Shown: in pieces, positions 26,687 through 36,168 of the stretch
How positions within the stretch are numbered: the stretch's first letter is position 1
Layout: each line of letters starts with the position of its first letter
Assembly: GCA_019637155.1 (NCBI GenBank)
Contig: JAHBWE010000011.1
Location: 124,001-188,000, forward strand
Origin: Labilithrix sp.
GTDB taxonomy: Bacteria; Myxococcota_A; Polyangia; Polyangiales; Polyangiaceae
Direction: 5' to 3'
DNA: 64,000 bases
The notes under the pieces: model-generated
Databases searched by the model: none
Told to the model about the DNA's origin: nothing
Seen by the model: the letters and a program-made list of their open reading frames with translations, nothing else
Made by a program: the position numbers and the translations under genes

Positions 26687-28942
26687 ATGGCTCGTCGTGA
26701 GCTCGATCCTCCGCCGGTATGCCCGACGTACGACAAGCCCGCCGCCGGCTTGCCCGGCGTCACGCACGTGATGGCGTACGCGCGCTCGACCTCGGGCCTC
26801 GTGCGCGGGACGAGGGCGCTCTTGCGCCTCAACCAGGTGAAGGGCTTCGACTGCCCGAGCTGCGCGTGGCCCGATCCACACCACCGCTCGTTCGCCGAGT
26901 TCTGCGAGAACGGCGCGCGCGCCACCGCGCACGAGGCCGACGCCCGTCGCGCCGACGCCGCGTTCTTCGCCGCGCACACGATCGCCGAGCTCGCGGAGCA
27001 CGACGACTACTGGCTCGAGCAGCAGGGACGCCTCGTCACGCCGCTCGTGAAGCGGGAGGGAGAGGCGCGCTACGAGCCGCTCTCGTACGACGACGCCTAC
27101 GCGCTGATCGGCGAGGAGCTCTCGGCGCTGCGGTCGCCGGACGAGCTCGTGCTCTACACCTCCGGCCGCGCGAGCAACGAGGCCGCGTTCCTCTACCAGC
27201 TCTTCGCGCGCGCGTTCGGAACGAACAACCTCCCGGACTGCAGCAACATGTGCCACGAGTCGAGCGGCGTCGGCCTCGGCGACACGATCGGGGTGGGGAA
27301 GGGCACGGTGCAGCTCGAGGACTTCGCGGCGGCCGATCTGATCCTCATCCTCGGGCAGAACCCGGGCACGAACCACCCGCGCATGTTGAGCACCCTCGCC
27401 GAGGCGCGCGAGCGCGGCGCCGCGATCGTCGCGATCAACCCGCTGAAGGAGGTCGGCCTCGTCTCGTTCGGACATCCGCAGACCGTGCGCGGGATGCTCG
27501 GCCTCGGCGAGCGGATCGCCTCGCACTACGCGCAGGTGCGCATCGGCGGCGACGTCGCGCTCTTGAAGGGCATGATGAAGGTGGTCGTCGCGGAGGACGC
27601 GCTCGATCGCGCGTTCCTCGCCGAGCACACCGTCGGCCTCGACGCGCTGCTCGCCGATCTCGACGCGACGTCATGGGACGACGTCGTCGCGGAGAGCGGC
27701 CTCTCGCGCGAGGCGATCGAGGAGCTCGGCCTCCTCTACGCGCGAGCGGAGCGCGTCATCGCGTGCTGGGCGATGGGGATCACGCAGCACAAGAACGGCG
27801 TCGACAACGTGCGCGCGATCGTCGACCTGCTCCTCCTCCGCGGCAACATCGGCCGCCCCGGCGCCGGGGTCTGCCCGGTGCGCGGACACAGCAACGTGCA
27901 GGGCGACCGCACGATGGGCATCTACGAGAAGCCGTCGTCCGACTTCCTCACGCGGCTCGATGCGGCGACCGGCATCACGTCGCCGCGGGCGCACGGCGTC
28001 GACGCGGTCGCGGCGGTGGGCGCGTTCGAGCGCGGTGAGGCGCGCGTGTTCATCGGCCTCGGCGGCAACTTCGTGCGCGCGATGAGCGACTGCGATCGCA
28101 CCGCCGCCGCGCTGCGGAAGGCGCGGCTCACCGTGCACGTGGCGACGAAGCTGAACCGCTCGCACCTCGAGACCGGCGCGATCGCGGTCGTGCTCCCGTG
28201 CCTCGCGCGCTCGGAGCGCGACGTGCGCGCGGCGGGCCCGCAGGCGGTGACGGTCGAGGACTCGATGAGCCGCGTCCACCTCAGCGCGGGCAACCTCGCG
28301 CCGGCGGACGAGGGGCTGGAGAGCGAGGTCGCGATCGTCGCCGGCGTCGCGCACGCCACCGCGAAGACGAGCGCGGTCGTCGACTGGCCGTCGCTCGCCG
28401 CCGATTACGATCGCGTCCGCGACCTCATCGCCCGCGTCGTCGACGGCTTCGAGGACTTCAACGCGCGCGTGCGCGCCGGCGAAGGGTTCACGCTCGTGAA
28501 CGCCGCGAGTGAACGGCGGTGGGACACGCCGAGCGGCAAGGCGGTGCTGTCCGTCGTCCCGCTCGTCGGCCGCCGCCTCGCCGCGGACGAGCTCGTGCTG
28601 ATGACGATCCGGAGCCACGACCAGTTCAACACCACGATCTACGGCAAGGACGATCGCTACCGCGGCGTCTACGGGCGGCGCGACGTGATCTTCATGCACG
28701 AGGCGGACATGCTGTACCGCGGCATCGCGGCCGAGGACGCCGTCGTCGTGACGAGCCGCTTCGAGGGCACGACGCGCACGCTCGCGGGCTTCCGCGCGCT
28801 CCCCTACGACGTCCCGCGCGGCAACGTCGCGGGCTACTACCCGGAGACGAACCCGCTCGTCCCGCTCGAGAGCTTCGCCGACGAGAGCCGCACCCCGACG
28901 TCGAAGTCGGTCGTCGTCACGATCGCGCGTGCGCCGGCGTAG
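26687..28942 (+). CDS. FdhF/YdeP-type molybdopterin oxidoreductase
   Basis: ATG 26687 gives 751 residues. The protein has the FdhF/YdeP signature GFDCPSCAWPDPHHRSFAEF, then FCENGARA near residue 80, and SNMCHESSGVGLGDTIGVGKG near residue 185. Molybdopterin-binding segments follow: ILGQNPGTNHPRML, AINPLKEVG, RGNIGRPGAGVCPVRGHSNV and QFNTTIYGKDDRYRGVYG. Family members are annotated as formate dehydrogenase-like or acid-stress oxidoreductases; the true substrate is unknown. No electron-transfer subunit is adjacent. fdhD and mobA upstream supply cofactor maturation. Its 3' end overlaps the convergent membrane-protein gene by 26 bp. Confidence 0.9.
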   Translation: MARRELDPPPVCPTYDKPAAGLPGVTHVMAYARSTSGLVRGTRALLRLNQVKGFDCPSCAWPDPHHRSFAEFCENGARATAHEADARRADAAFFAAHTIAELAEHDDYWLEQQGRLVTPLVKREGEARYEPLSYDDAYALIGEELSALRSPDELVLYTSGRASNEAAFLYQLFARAFGTNNLPDCSNMCHESSGVGLGDTIGVGKGTVQLEDFAAADLILILGQNPGTNHPRMLSTLAEARERGAAIVAINPLKEVGLVSFGHPQTVRGMLGLGERIASHYAQVRIGGDVALLKGMMKVVVAEDALDRAFLAEHTVGLDALLADLDATSWDDVVAESGLSREAIEELGLLYARAERVIACWAMGITQHKNGVDNVRAIVDLLLLRGNIGRPGAGVCPVRGHSNVQGDRTMGIYEKPSSDFLTRLDAATGITSPRAHGVDAVAAVGAFERGEARVFIGLGGNFVRAMSDCDRTAAALRKARLTVHVATKLNRSHLETGAIAVVLPCLARSERDVRAAGPQAVTVEDSMSRVHLSAGNLAPADEGLESEVAIVAGVAHATAKTSAVVDWPSLAADYDRVRDLIARVVDGFEDFNARVRAGEGFTLVNAASERRWDTPSGKAVLSVVPLVGRRLAADELVLMTIRSHDQFNTTIYGKDDRYRGVYGRRDVIFMHEADMLYRGIAAEDAVVVTSRFEGTTRTLAGFRALPYDVPRGNVAGYYPETNPLVPLESFADESRTPTSKSVVVTIARAPA

Positions 28943-30011
28943 CGTCCTCGAGCGGCTCGAGGGCGCGGAGGATCGCGGAGTCCTGCTTCGCGGCGGCGAG
29001 GGACTCGAGCGCGCTGCGGGTCCGCGGATCGGCGCAGGCCTCCGCCGCGATGCGGAGGCGCATCCGCGCGACGCCGTCGAGCTCGTGCCGCAGCGCGAGC
29101 GCCGCGCCCGCCCGCGCGGTCGCGGGCGCGGCCGAGTCCTCGACGATCTCCCAGAGCCGCTCCCCCGGCACGACCGAGGTCCGGAACGTCGCGTTGCGCT
29201 CGTGTTGCGTCTCCGCCGCGCGCATCCACTCCTCCGCCGTGCGTCCGTGCCGCGCGAGGAAGTCGGCGTCCGGCGCCTTCGCGGCCTGCGCGCGCACGCG
29301 CTGCGAGGTGCGCTGTCCTTCGATCCGCTCCACGAGCATCTCGGCCTCGTAGCGGTGCTCCGGCGCGTAGTGCACCACGGTCTTCGACCCGTCGCGGAGC
29401 CCGAGCTCGATCTCACGCCCGAGCAGCCGCACGTACGCGACGTCGGCGAACGGAATGAACCGCGTCCCGGCGAGCCGCCGGAGCCGCACGCCGTCGGCGC
29501 CGACGGAGGCGTGCACCGCTCGCGACGCGGTCCCGATCGCGAAGCCGATCGTCGCGAGGAAGTACATCGTCGGCGCGAGCAGGTGCAGCATCGCGTCGTG
29601 CCCGCGCGCGGCGCGGAAGAGGAGGAGCTCGCTCATCGCGAGGAAGAAGAGGATCCCGAGCACCTTGATCGCGAGGCGCATGCGCCCGACGCGGAGGCTG
29701 CCGTCGGTCAACGTGTACTCCCCGACCGACCGCGCCCCGTCGAGCCGCAGCGCGGCGACGAGCCGATCGCCCTCCTCCGCGCTGTCGACCTCGACGTCCA
29801 CGTCGCCGCCGAACGCGCGGCTGCGCGTGAGCCGCACGAGCGTGCGCCCGCGCTCGTAGACGGTGTACGCGTGTCGGATGTCCCCGCGCCGCGCGACGCG
29901 CTCGCCGTCGAGGTGGACCACGTCGTCCTCGACGTGGAGCCGCCCGCGCCGTTCGATCACGTAGAAGCGAGCCCGCCGAACCCGAACCACGGCGTTGGCG
30001 CGCTCGAACAT
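28917..30011 (-). CDS. Paralogous membrane protein family, copy 2 (lacks first helix pair)
   Basis: The start at 30011 (MFERANAVVRV) aligns with copy 3 (MFEKSSGTIR); an earlier ATG at 30059 adds 16 residues. The 364-residue product shares the family segments EEGDRLVAALRLDGARS, ASVGADGVRLRRLAGTRFIP, NATFRTSVVPGERLWEIVED, ARAGAALALRHELDG and LRIAAEACADPRTRSALE. Unlike copies 1 and 3 it runs straight into the first PH-like domain and has only the central pair of membrane helices (about 130-185). Function is unknown. It sits on the far side of the formate dehydrogenase-like gene from copy 1. Confidence 0.82.
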   Translation of the reverse strand: MFERANAVVRVRRARFYVIERRGRLHVEDDVVHLDGERVARRGDIRHAYTVYERGRTLVRLTRSRAFGGDVDVEVDSAEEGDRLVAALRLDGARSVGEYTLTDGSLRVGRMRLAIKVLGILFFLAMSELLLFRAARGHDAMLHLLAPTMYFLATIGFAIGTASRAVHASVGADGVRLRRLAGTRFIPFADVAYVRLLGREIELGLRDGSKTVVHYAPEHRYEAEMLVERIEGQRTSQRVRAQAAKAPDADFLARHGRTAEEWMRAAETQHERNATFRTSVVPGERLWEIVEDSAAPATARAGAALALRHELDGVARMRLRIAAEACADPRTRSALESLAAAKQDSAILRALEPLEDATPAHARS

Positions 30012-30116
30012 GCCGAGACGATACCCGCGGCTCTCCCGCGGTATTCCGCCGAAGCTCACGGACGGCCATGCGGCACCGTGCCTCTACTGCCCACGGAGCT
30101 TCTGCGTTACGCCGGA

Positions 30117-33056
30117 ATGGGTCGCATGCTCGACATCCAGGCGGCGATCGAGTCGAACTTTCCCGCGTTCCTCGAGGCCGCGCCCGACGCGATGGTGATC
30201 GTCGGGCAGGACGGTCGCATCCTGCTCGTCAACGGGCAGGCCGAGCGGCTGTTCGGGTACGAGCGCACCGAGCTGATCGGCCAGCCGATCGAGGTGCTCG
30301 TCCCCGCGCGCTATCGGGCGGGCCACCCGTCCCATCGCGCGGGCTACTTCGCCGCTTCGCGCGCCCGCCCGATGGGCGCGGGCGTCGACCTCTTCGCGGT
30401 GCGCAAGGACGGGACGGAGTTCCCCGCCGAGATCAGCCTCGGTCCCGTCCAGACCAGCCAAGGTGTGCTCGTGACGGCGGCGATCCGCGACATCACCGAG
30501 CGCAGGCGGGCCGAGGACAAGCTCCGCGGATTCCTCGAGGCGGCCCCCGACGCGGTCGTCATCGTGAACCGGGAGGGAGCGATCGTGCTCGTCAACGCGC
30601 AGACCGAGAAGCTCTTCGGCTATTCGCGCCAGGAGCTCGTCGGGCAACGGGTCGAGAAGCTGGTGCCCGAGCGGTTCCGGAGCAAACACCCGACCCACCG
30701 CGCGGAGTTCTTCGGCGCGCCCAAGGTGCGGTCGATGGGCTCGGGGCTCGAGCTCTACGGCCTCCGAAAGGACGGCACCGAGTTCCCGATCGAGATCAGC
30801 CTGAGCCCGCTCGAGACGGAGGACGGGCTCCTCGTCGCGAGCGCCATTCGCGACATCACCGAACGAAAGAAGGCGGAGGACAAGTTCCGGGGCCTCCTCG
30901 AGTCCGCTCCCGACGCGATCGTGATCGTGAACCGGTACGGCAACATCGTGCTCGTCAACGCGCAGACCGAGAAGCTCTTCGGCTATCCGCGGCAAGAGCT
31001 GCTCGGCCAGCTGGTCGAGAAGCTGGTCCCCGCGCGGTTCCGCGCCAAGCACCCGAAGCATCGGGCCGACTTCTTCGCGGCGCCGAAGGTGCGGTCGATG
31101 GGCTCGGGCCTCGAGCTCTTCGGCCTCCGCAAGGACGGCTCGGAGTTCCCGATCGAGATCAGCCTGAGCCCGCTCGAGACCGAAGACGGCACGCTCGTCT
31201 CGAGCGCGATCCGCGACATCGCCGATCGGAAGAAGGCGGAGGAGAAGTTCCGAGGTCTGCTCGAGTCGGCGCCCGACGCGATGGTGATCGTGAACAAGGA
31301 CGGGCGCATCGTGCTCGTCAACGCGCAGACCGAGATGCTCTTCGGGTACAGCCGCGACGAGCTGGTCGGCCAATGGGTCGAGATCCTCATTCCGGAGCGG
31401 TATCGCCGACAGCACCCCGCGCACCGGAGCGGCTTCTTCGCGGGCCCGAGGGCCCGCGCGATGGGCTCCGGGCTCGAGCTCTACGGCCGGAGGAAGGACG
31501 GCAAGGAGTTCCCGATCGAGATCAGCCTGAGCCCCATCTCCACCGAAGAAGGCACCCTCGTCTCGAGCGCCATCCGTGACATCACCGAGCGCAAGCGGGC
31601 GGAGGAGAAGTTCCGCGGCCTGCTCGAGTCGGCGCCCGACGCGATGGTCATCGTCGACCGCGACGGACGCATCGTGCTCGTGAACTCGCAGACCGAGAAG
31701 CTCTTCGACTACAAACGAGCCGATCTCGTGGGGCAGCCGGTCGAGGTCCTCGTCCCGGAGCGCTACCGCAAGGCGCATCCCGGCTATCGGTCGCGCTACT
31801 TCGGCGATCCCAAGGCGCGCGCGATGGGGTCGGGCCTCGACCTGTGGGGACGCCGCCGGAACGGCACCGAGTTCCCGGTCGAGATCAGCCTGAGCCCGCT
31901 CGCCACCGAAGAGGGGATGCTGGTCTCGAGCACGATCCGCGACGTCACGGAGCGGAAGAGGACCGAGGAGCTGCGGGCGCAGCTCGCCGCCATCGTCGAC
32001 TCGTCCGACGACGCGATCATCAGCAAGTCCTTGGACGGCACGATCCGGAGCTGGAACGTCGGGGCGGAGCGCGTCTTCGGCTACCGGGCCGAGGAGACGA
32101 TCGGGAAACCGATCTCCCTCCTCCTCCCGCCGGGGCGCCAAGGCGAAGAGCCCGCGATCGTCGAGCGCCTCAAGCGAGGAGAGCGCGTCGAGTCCTTCGA
32201 GACGATTCGCCGCCGGAAAGACGGACGAGACATCCACGTCTCCGTCACGATCTCACCGATTCACGACTCGCGCGGTCAGGTCGTCGGCGCCTCCAAGGTC
32301 GCGCGGGACATCTCCGATCGCAAGCGCGCCGAGGAGGCGGTCGCGCACGCGAAGGAGGCGACCGAAGCGGCCAATCGCGAGCTCGAGGCCTTCAGCTATT
32401 CGGTCGCGCACGACCTCCGCGCGCCGCTGCGCGGGATCGACGGCTTCAGCCAGGCGCTCCTCGAGGACTACGCCGAGAAGCTCGACGAGGAGGGCCAGCG
32501 ATATCTACGGCGTGTGCGCGAGTCGGCGCAGCACATGGCCCAGCTCATCGAGAGCTTGCTCTCGCTCGCCCGGATCGCGCGCGGCGATCTCCGCCGCGAG
32601 CAGGTGGACTTGAGCGAGCTCGCCCGCGCGACCGCCGAACGATTGAGGTCCCTCGAGCCCGACCGGAACATCGAGCTCCTCATCGGCAAAGGGCTGTCGA
32701 CGACCGGCGACAGCCGGTTCCTCGCCGTCGCGCTCGAGAACCTGCTGGGCAACGCGTGGAAGTTCACCCGGAATCAGCCAAAGGGCTGCATCGAGTTCGC
32801 CTCCAAGCAAGAAGGCGATCAGCGCGTCTTTTACGTCCGCGACAACGGCGCCGGCTTCGACATGGCCTTCGCGCCGAAGCTCTTCGGCGTCTTCCAGCGG
32901 CTCCACACGGCGGAAGAGTTCGAAGGGACCGGGATCGGGCTCGCCACGGTCCAGAGGATCATTCATCGTCACGGCGGACGAATCTGGGCGGAGGGAAAAG
33001 TCGGCGCCGGAGCCACCGTCTATTTTACGTTGGATGAAAGGGGTCAGCGGCAATGA
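30117..33056 (+). CDS. Six-PAS sensor histidine kinase
   Basis: ATG 30117 (or 30126) gives about 979 residues. Five PAS domains start near residues 18, 139, 260, 381 and 502, exactly 121 residues apart, each with a variant of LLESAPDAMVIVNKDGRIVL and ending in an ITERKKAEEK-type linker. A divergent sixth PAS (IVDSSDDAIISKSLDGTIRS) lies near 625. The HisKA domain carries the phospho-acceptor His at about 765 (FSYSVAHDLRAPLRGI), and the HATPase has N-box ENLLGNAWKF and G-boxes DNGAGFDM and GTGIGLATV. No membrane segments are seen, so it is a cytoplasmic sensor. The response regulator gene overlaps its stop (ATGA). Confidence 0.93.
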   Translation: MGRMLDIQAAIESNFPAFLEAAPDAMVIVGQDGRILLVNGQAERLFGYERTELIGQPIEVLVPARYRAGHPSHRAGYFAASRARPMGAGVDLFAVRKDGTEFPAEISLGPVQTSQGVLVTAAIRDITERRRAEDKLRGFLEAAPDAVVIVNREGAIVLVNAQTEKLFGYSRQELVGQRVEKLVPERFRSKHPTHRAEFFGAPKVRSMGSGLELYGLRKDGTEFPIEISLSPLETEDGLLVASAIRDITERKKAEDKFRGLLESAPDAIVIVNRYGNIVLVNAQTEKLFGYPRQELLGQLVEKLVPARFRAKHPKHRADFFAAPKVRSMGSGLELFGLRKDGSEFPIEISLSPLETEDGTLVSSAIRDIADRKKAEEKFRGLLESAPDAMVIVNKDGRIVLVNAQTEMLFGYSRDELVGQWVEILIPERYRRQHPAHRSGFFAGPRARAMGSGLELYGRRKDGKEFPIEISLSPISTEEGTLVSSAIRDITERKRAEEKFRGLLESAPDAMVIVDRDGRIVLVNSQTEKLFDYKRADLVGQPVEVLVPERYRKAHPGYRSRYFGDPKARAMGSGLDLWGRRRNGTEFPVEISLSPLATEEGMLVSSTIRDVTERKRTEELRAQLAAIVDSSDDAIISKSLDGTIRSWNVGAERVFGYRAEETIGKPISLLLPPGRQGEEPAIVERLKRGERVESFETIRRRKDGRDIHVSVTISPIHDSRGQVVGASKVARDISDRKRAEEAVAHAKEATEAANRELEAFSYSVAHDLRAPLRGIDGFSQALLEDYAEKLDEEGQRYLRRVRESAQHMAQLIESLLSLARIARGDLRREQVDLSELARATAERLRSLEPDRNIELLIGKGLSTTGDSRFLAVALENLLGNAWKFTRNQPKGCIEFASKQEGDQRVFYVRDNGAGFDMAFAPKLFGVFQRLHTAEEFEGTGIGLATVQRIIHRHGGRIWAEGKVGAGATVYFTLDERGQRQ

Positions 33057-33496
33057 GCGAGCAGGTCATCTTGTTGGTCGAAGACAACGCGAGCGACGAA
33101 GAGCTGACGCTGCGCGCCCTCCGGAAGAGCAACATCGGCAACAAGGTCGTCGTCGCTCGAGACGGCGCGGCCGCTCTCGACTACCTCTTCGTGAGAGGAG
33201 CCTACGCGGAACGCGATCCGCGAGAGGAGCCGCAGGTCGTCCTCTTGGACCTGAACCTGCCGAAGGTGGGCGGGCTCGACGTCCTCCGCGCGATCCGCGC
33301 CGACGCGCGCACGAAGGTCCTCCCCATCGTCATCTTGACGTCTTCCAAGGAAGACCGGGATCTGGTGAAGGGCTACGCGCTCGGCGCCAACAGCTACATC
33401 GTGAAGCCCGTCGACTTCACGCAGTTCGCGGACGCGGTCCGGCAGCTCGGGCTCTATTGGTTGGTCCTCAACCAGAAGCCGCCGAAGTCGAGCTGA
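33053..33496 (+). CDS. Rcp1-type single-domain response regulator
   Basis: The 147-residue receiver has the acidic pocket E10/D11, phospho-acceptor D66 (VVLLDLNLPKVGG), conserved Thr/Ser in ILTSS and Lys in YIVKPVDF. The 15-residue insertion after LDYLFVRG is typical of the Rcp1/phytochrome-partner class. No output domain is present, so it signals by protein interaction or phosphotransfer. It overlaps the histidine kinase gene by 4 bp and is its evident partner. Confidence 0.93.
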   Translation: MSEQVILLVEDNASDEELTLRALRKSNIGNKVVVARDGAAALDYLFVRGAYAERDPREEPQVVLLDLNLPKVGGLDVLRAIRADARTKVLPIVILTSSKEDRDLVKGYALGANSYIVKPVDFTQFADAVRQLGLYWLVLNQKPPKSS

Positions 33497-33508
33497 CGGT
33501 CGTCCTCG

Positions 33509-35062
33509 TCAGCGCCTCGCGACGCGGTCGCCGTCCGGCTTGGGGAGGGGGAGCCTGCCGCCGCCGAAGATCCGATCGAGCTCGATGACCGCGCCGAGCG
33601 ACGCGATGTGCGTGTGACCGGTGAAGACGCCGTTGTTCACCGCCGGCGCGCCCTCCGCCGAGCGGAGATCGCCGTCCTTCACCGTGCGCGCGAAGTCGAA
33701 CGCGCTCGCGTACGCGGCGTCGATGCGCACGGATCCGAACCGCACGCCGACGCCGGCGGTGAGGGCGACCTTGTCGAGCGTGTCGGCGTCGAGGCGCGTG
33801 TACGCCCCCGCGGTCGCGGAGCCGTCGTAGTACCCGCCGCCGCGGAGCGTGACCGGGACGGAGAGCCCCTGGAGCGTGTACGAGCCGCCGACGCGGACGC
33901 TGAGCGTGTTCGAGTAGCGCTTCGTGACCGTCCGCTCCATCCGGCCCACGCCTTTGACGTCGTCGAGGACGACGCGCGGTCCCGGGTTCATCGCCGAGCC
34001 CCAACCTTCGTAGACGACGTCGAGCTCGAGGTCGCCCGTGCCCTCGGTCGGCTCGCCGCGGCCGCGCTCGCCGCGCGCCGCGAAGCTCCTCTCCCGACCG
34101 AAGACCTTGCGGACGCCGCCGCGGACGACCCACGGCATCGCGGTCTGGACCATCACGCGCGTGGCCGGGATCTCGAAGCCCTTCGCCACCGACGGAGGAT
34201 CGATCTTCGCGGTGCCCTCCGTCGTGATCGGCGCCGGTCCGCGGAAGTGGAGGCCGGCGGAGAGGCCCTCGCCGAGGCGCGCCATCGCTCCGATCGAGCC
34301 CGTGCCCGACCAGCCCTTCGTCGTCGCTTCGCCGCGCGCGTCGCAGGCGGCTTCCTCGAAGCCGCTGCAGTACTTGTTCATGTACGCGATCAGCCGCGTC
34401 CCGATCTGCGCCTGCACGAGGTGAAAGCCCACTCCGACGTCGAGCCAGTCGGCGACGCGGTAGCCCATCGCCGCGGTGTGGTAGAGGAGCAGCGTCGGCA
34501 TGCCGCCGATCGCGTCGTAGCGCGCGGGGCTCGGCGCGCCGTTCTGGACGAGCGGGTAGACCTTCCCGCCGACGGAGTGCGGGGCGAACGTGCCGAGCGC
34601 GAACGTCATGCGCTCGGTGCCGAAGTCGCTCGTCGCCGCGACGAACGGGAGGACCGCGACGCCGCCTTGGTTCTCGGCGAGCGGGTACCGCCGGCCCGCC
34701 CACGCCGTCGTGCCCGGATCGCCCTCGTACACGCCCTCGCGCTGGAAGCTGAGCGAGTTGCGCGCGACGTTGGCGTTCACGAGGAGGCGCGTGCCGCCCT
34801 GCTGCGCGAGCCCGCCGATGTTGTGGTGGAGCGCGGTCGGATCGTCCGCCTTCGCGGCGAAGGCCCCGCCACGCCCGAGCGCCTCCGTGCCGTTGTCCGG
34901 CGTCTCGAGGCCACCGGCGAACGCCGAAGGAGCGGCGAGGAACGCCGCCGCGAAGAATGAAGCTGCAAAGCCGAGGGCACTCAACGTCGGGGGCTTACTC
35001 AACGTCGGGGCTTCGCGCCCGCATCCGCGGCCGCTTCTGGGGCCCCGTGTGCTGGTGCTCAT
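33509..35062 (-). CDS. OmpP1/FadL-like outer-membrane transport protein
   Basis: The mature part begins GGLETPDNGTEALGRGGAFAAKADDPTAL, the N-terminal plug motif of the FadL/TodX family, and continues with long beta strands and extracellular loops to a C-terminal strand (IASLGAVIELDRIF). FadL proteins take up long-chain fatty acids or other hydrophobic compounds. The start is uncertain. ATG 35062 overlaps the upstream stop as ATGA and gives 517 residues with a 30-residue positively charged lead before the signal helix. A TTG at 34984 gives 491 residues with a normal signal peptide. The extra lead is encoded by a repeat element, so the shorter form is possible. Confidence 0.82.
   Translation of the reverse strand: MSTSTRGPRSGRGCGREAPTLSKPPTLSALGFAASFFAAAFLAAPSAFAGGLETPDNGTEALGRGGAFAAKADDPTALHHNIGGLAQQGGTRLLVNANVARNSLSFQREGVYEGDPGTTAWAGRRYPLAENQGGVAVLPFVAATSDFGTERMTFALGTFAPHSVGGKVYPLVQNGAPSPARYDAIGGMPTLLLYHTAAMGYRVADWLDVGVGFHLVQAQIGTRLIAYMNKYCSGFEEAACDARGEATTKGWSGTGSIGAMARLGEGLSAGLHFRGPAPITTEGTAKIDPPSVAKGFEIPATRVMVQTAMPWVVRGGVRKVFGRERSFAARGERGRGEPTEGTGDLELDVVYEGWGSAMNPGPRVVLDDVKGVGRMERTVTKRYSNTLSVRVGGSYTLQGLSVPVTLRGGGYYDGSATAGAYTRLDADTLDKVALTAGVGVRFGSVRIDAAYASAFDFARTVKDGDLRSAEGAPAVNNGVFTGHTHIASLGAVIELDRIFGGGRLPLPKPDGDRVARR
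34981..35048. repeat. Partial copy of the ACGTCGGGG repeat
   Basis: TCAACGTCGGGG occurs twice, at 34981-34992 and 34999-35010, an 18-bp offset, followed by CTTCGCGCCCGCATCC. The motif and its GC-rich continuation resemble the start of the 111-bp units at 7291-7512. It falls over the 5' end of the FadL-like gene, where it either encodes an odd N-terminal extension or forms the leader. Confidence 0.6.
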
Positions 35063-35997
35063 TGTTCGCATCCGGGGGCGCCGGTTGGGCGGCCGAGGAC
35101 CTCGCAGGGCATGCAGCGGTGCTCGTCGTCGCAGTCGCCTTGTGCGCTCGCGAACTGCTGCGTGCGCTTGAACTTGAGGCAGTTGCTCAGGCAGACGCCC
35201 TCGTACTCGCCCATGAAGAGGCCCGTGACGGAGCCCTTCGCCTTGCACTTCTTCGGCTCGAAGTCGGCGGCCGCGTTCTCGGTCGGCGCGCAGAGCAAGC
35301 CGTCCGTGCACTCGTGCGTGTCGAGCTGATCGCTCTTGCCCGGCATCTTCGCTTCGACGACGTCCTTCGTCACGCAGAGGCCCTTGCCACCACAGCAGCC
35401 CGCGCTCTTCGGCGGATCCGCGGCCGGCTCCTTCGACTCCTTGTCGCCGTTCTTCGGCGCGCACGTCTTCGCGCCTCCGCCGCTCTTCGGCTTGCCGATC
35501 TCGCAGGCGCCGGTGGGGGTGCCGCCGAGCTCGCACGGCGCGCAGAGCTCGCCGCCGGTGCAGCCGTCGGCCTTGAGGAGCGAGGCCTTCTCCGCGATCG
35601 CCTTGATGCACGGGCTGAGGCACTTGCCCGGGCTGTTCGTGACGGAGCTCGTGCACGTCTTCGCCTCGGTCCCGGTGATGATCGTGTCCGGCACGCAGCG
35701 CCCGCCGCTGCCGCACGCGTCGAGCTTGTCCTTCGACGAGCTGACGAGCGCCTCGTCCACGCAGTGCGCCTTGCCCTTGTCCTCGCAGCACGCCTCGAGC
35801 GTCGAAGGGTCGACCCCGAGGCCCGGCTTGCCGTCCCCGCCGCTCTCGGTGCACGCCTCCTCCGGCTCGTTCGTCAGCTGCCCCTGGTTCGTGTCCTCGT
35901 CGAGCTCCCCTCCGACCCAGTCCGGCTCGCCGCACGCGAAGCTGAGGACACCCGTGAGACCGAAGACGATCGACGTGACGAAGTGCTTGCGCGTCAT
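35059..35997 (-). CDS. Cysteine-rich lipoprotein
   Basis: The ATG at 35997 is preceded by a GAGGGG ribosome binding site and gives 312 residues; an upstream in-frame ATG at 36063 lacks these signals. Signal peptide with lipobox SFAC (Cys22), then an acidic linker. About 30 cysteines are arranged in modules such as CTGGELCAPCELGGTPTGAC, CSS-type disulfide pairs and CDDEHRCMPCEVLGRPTGA. The repeated C-x-x-C-E-L-G-x-P-T-G-A element near residues 160 and 300 suggests an ancient internal duplication. Surface or secreted role presumed; no enzymatic motif seen. Coupled to the FadL-like gene downstream by ATGA if the long start of that gene is used. Confidence 0.8.
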   Translation of the reverse strand: MTRKHFVTSIVFGLTGVLSFACGEPDWVGGELDEDTNQGQLTNEPEEACTESGGDGKPGLGVDPSTLEACCEDKGKAHCVDEALVSSSKDKLDACGSGGRCVPDTIITGTEAKTCTSSVTNSPGKCLSPCIKAIAEKASLLKADGCTGGELCAPCELGGTPTGACEIGKPKSGGGAKTCAPKNGDKESKEPAADPPKSAGCCGGKGLCVTKDVVEAKMPGKSDQLDTHECTDGLLCAPTENAAADFEPKKCKAKGSVTGLFMGEYEGVCLSNCLKFKRTQQFASAQGDCDDEHRCMPCEVLGRPTGAPGCEQ

Positions 35998-36037
35998 GGG
36001 GACCCCTCTTTTCAGGAGTCGTGCCCGGCCGAGCGCC

Positions 36038-36070
36038 AACGCAAATGCATGAAATGCCTGCATTTGCGTT
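36038..36070. promoter_or_regulatory. Perfect 12-bp inverted repeat upstream of the Cys-rich lipoprotein
   Basis: Arms AACGCAAATGCA and TGCATTTGCGTT are exactly complementary, with a 9-nt spacer, in a locally AT-richer gap (35998-36168). It sits 41 bp upstream of the lipoprotein ATG (35997, minus strand) and about 100 bp downstream of copy 3 of the membrane family. It is a good candidate operator for a dimeric regulator, or a terminator hairpin for the upstream gene; no T-run follows on the minus strand. Confidence 0.6.
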
Positions 36071-36168
36071 CCAGCCTGGCGTCTCCCGCCGGCGACGAGT
36101 GGCTAGCCTCGAACCCGCTCTGCGCATCCTCGCGGATCGCCTCGATCTCGCGGTGAAGCGGCGATCCT

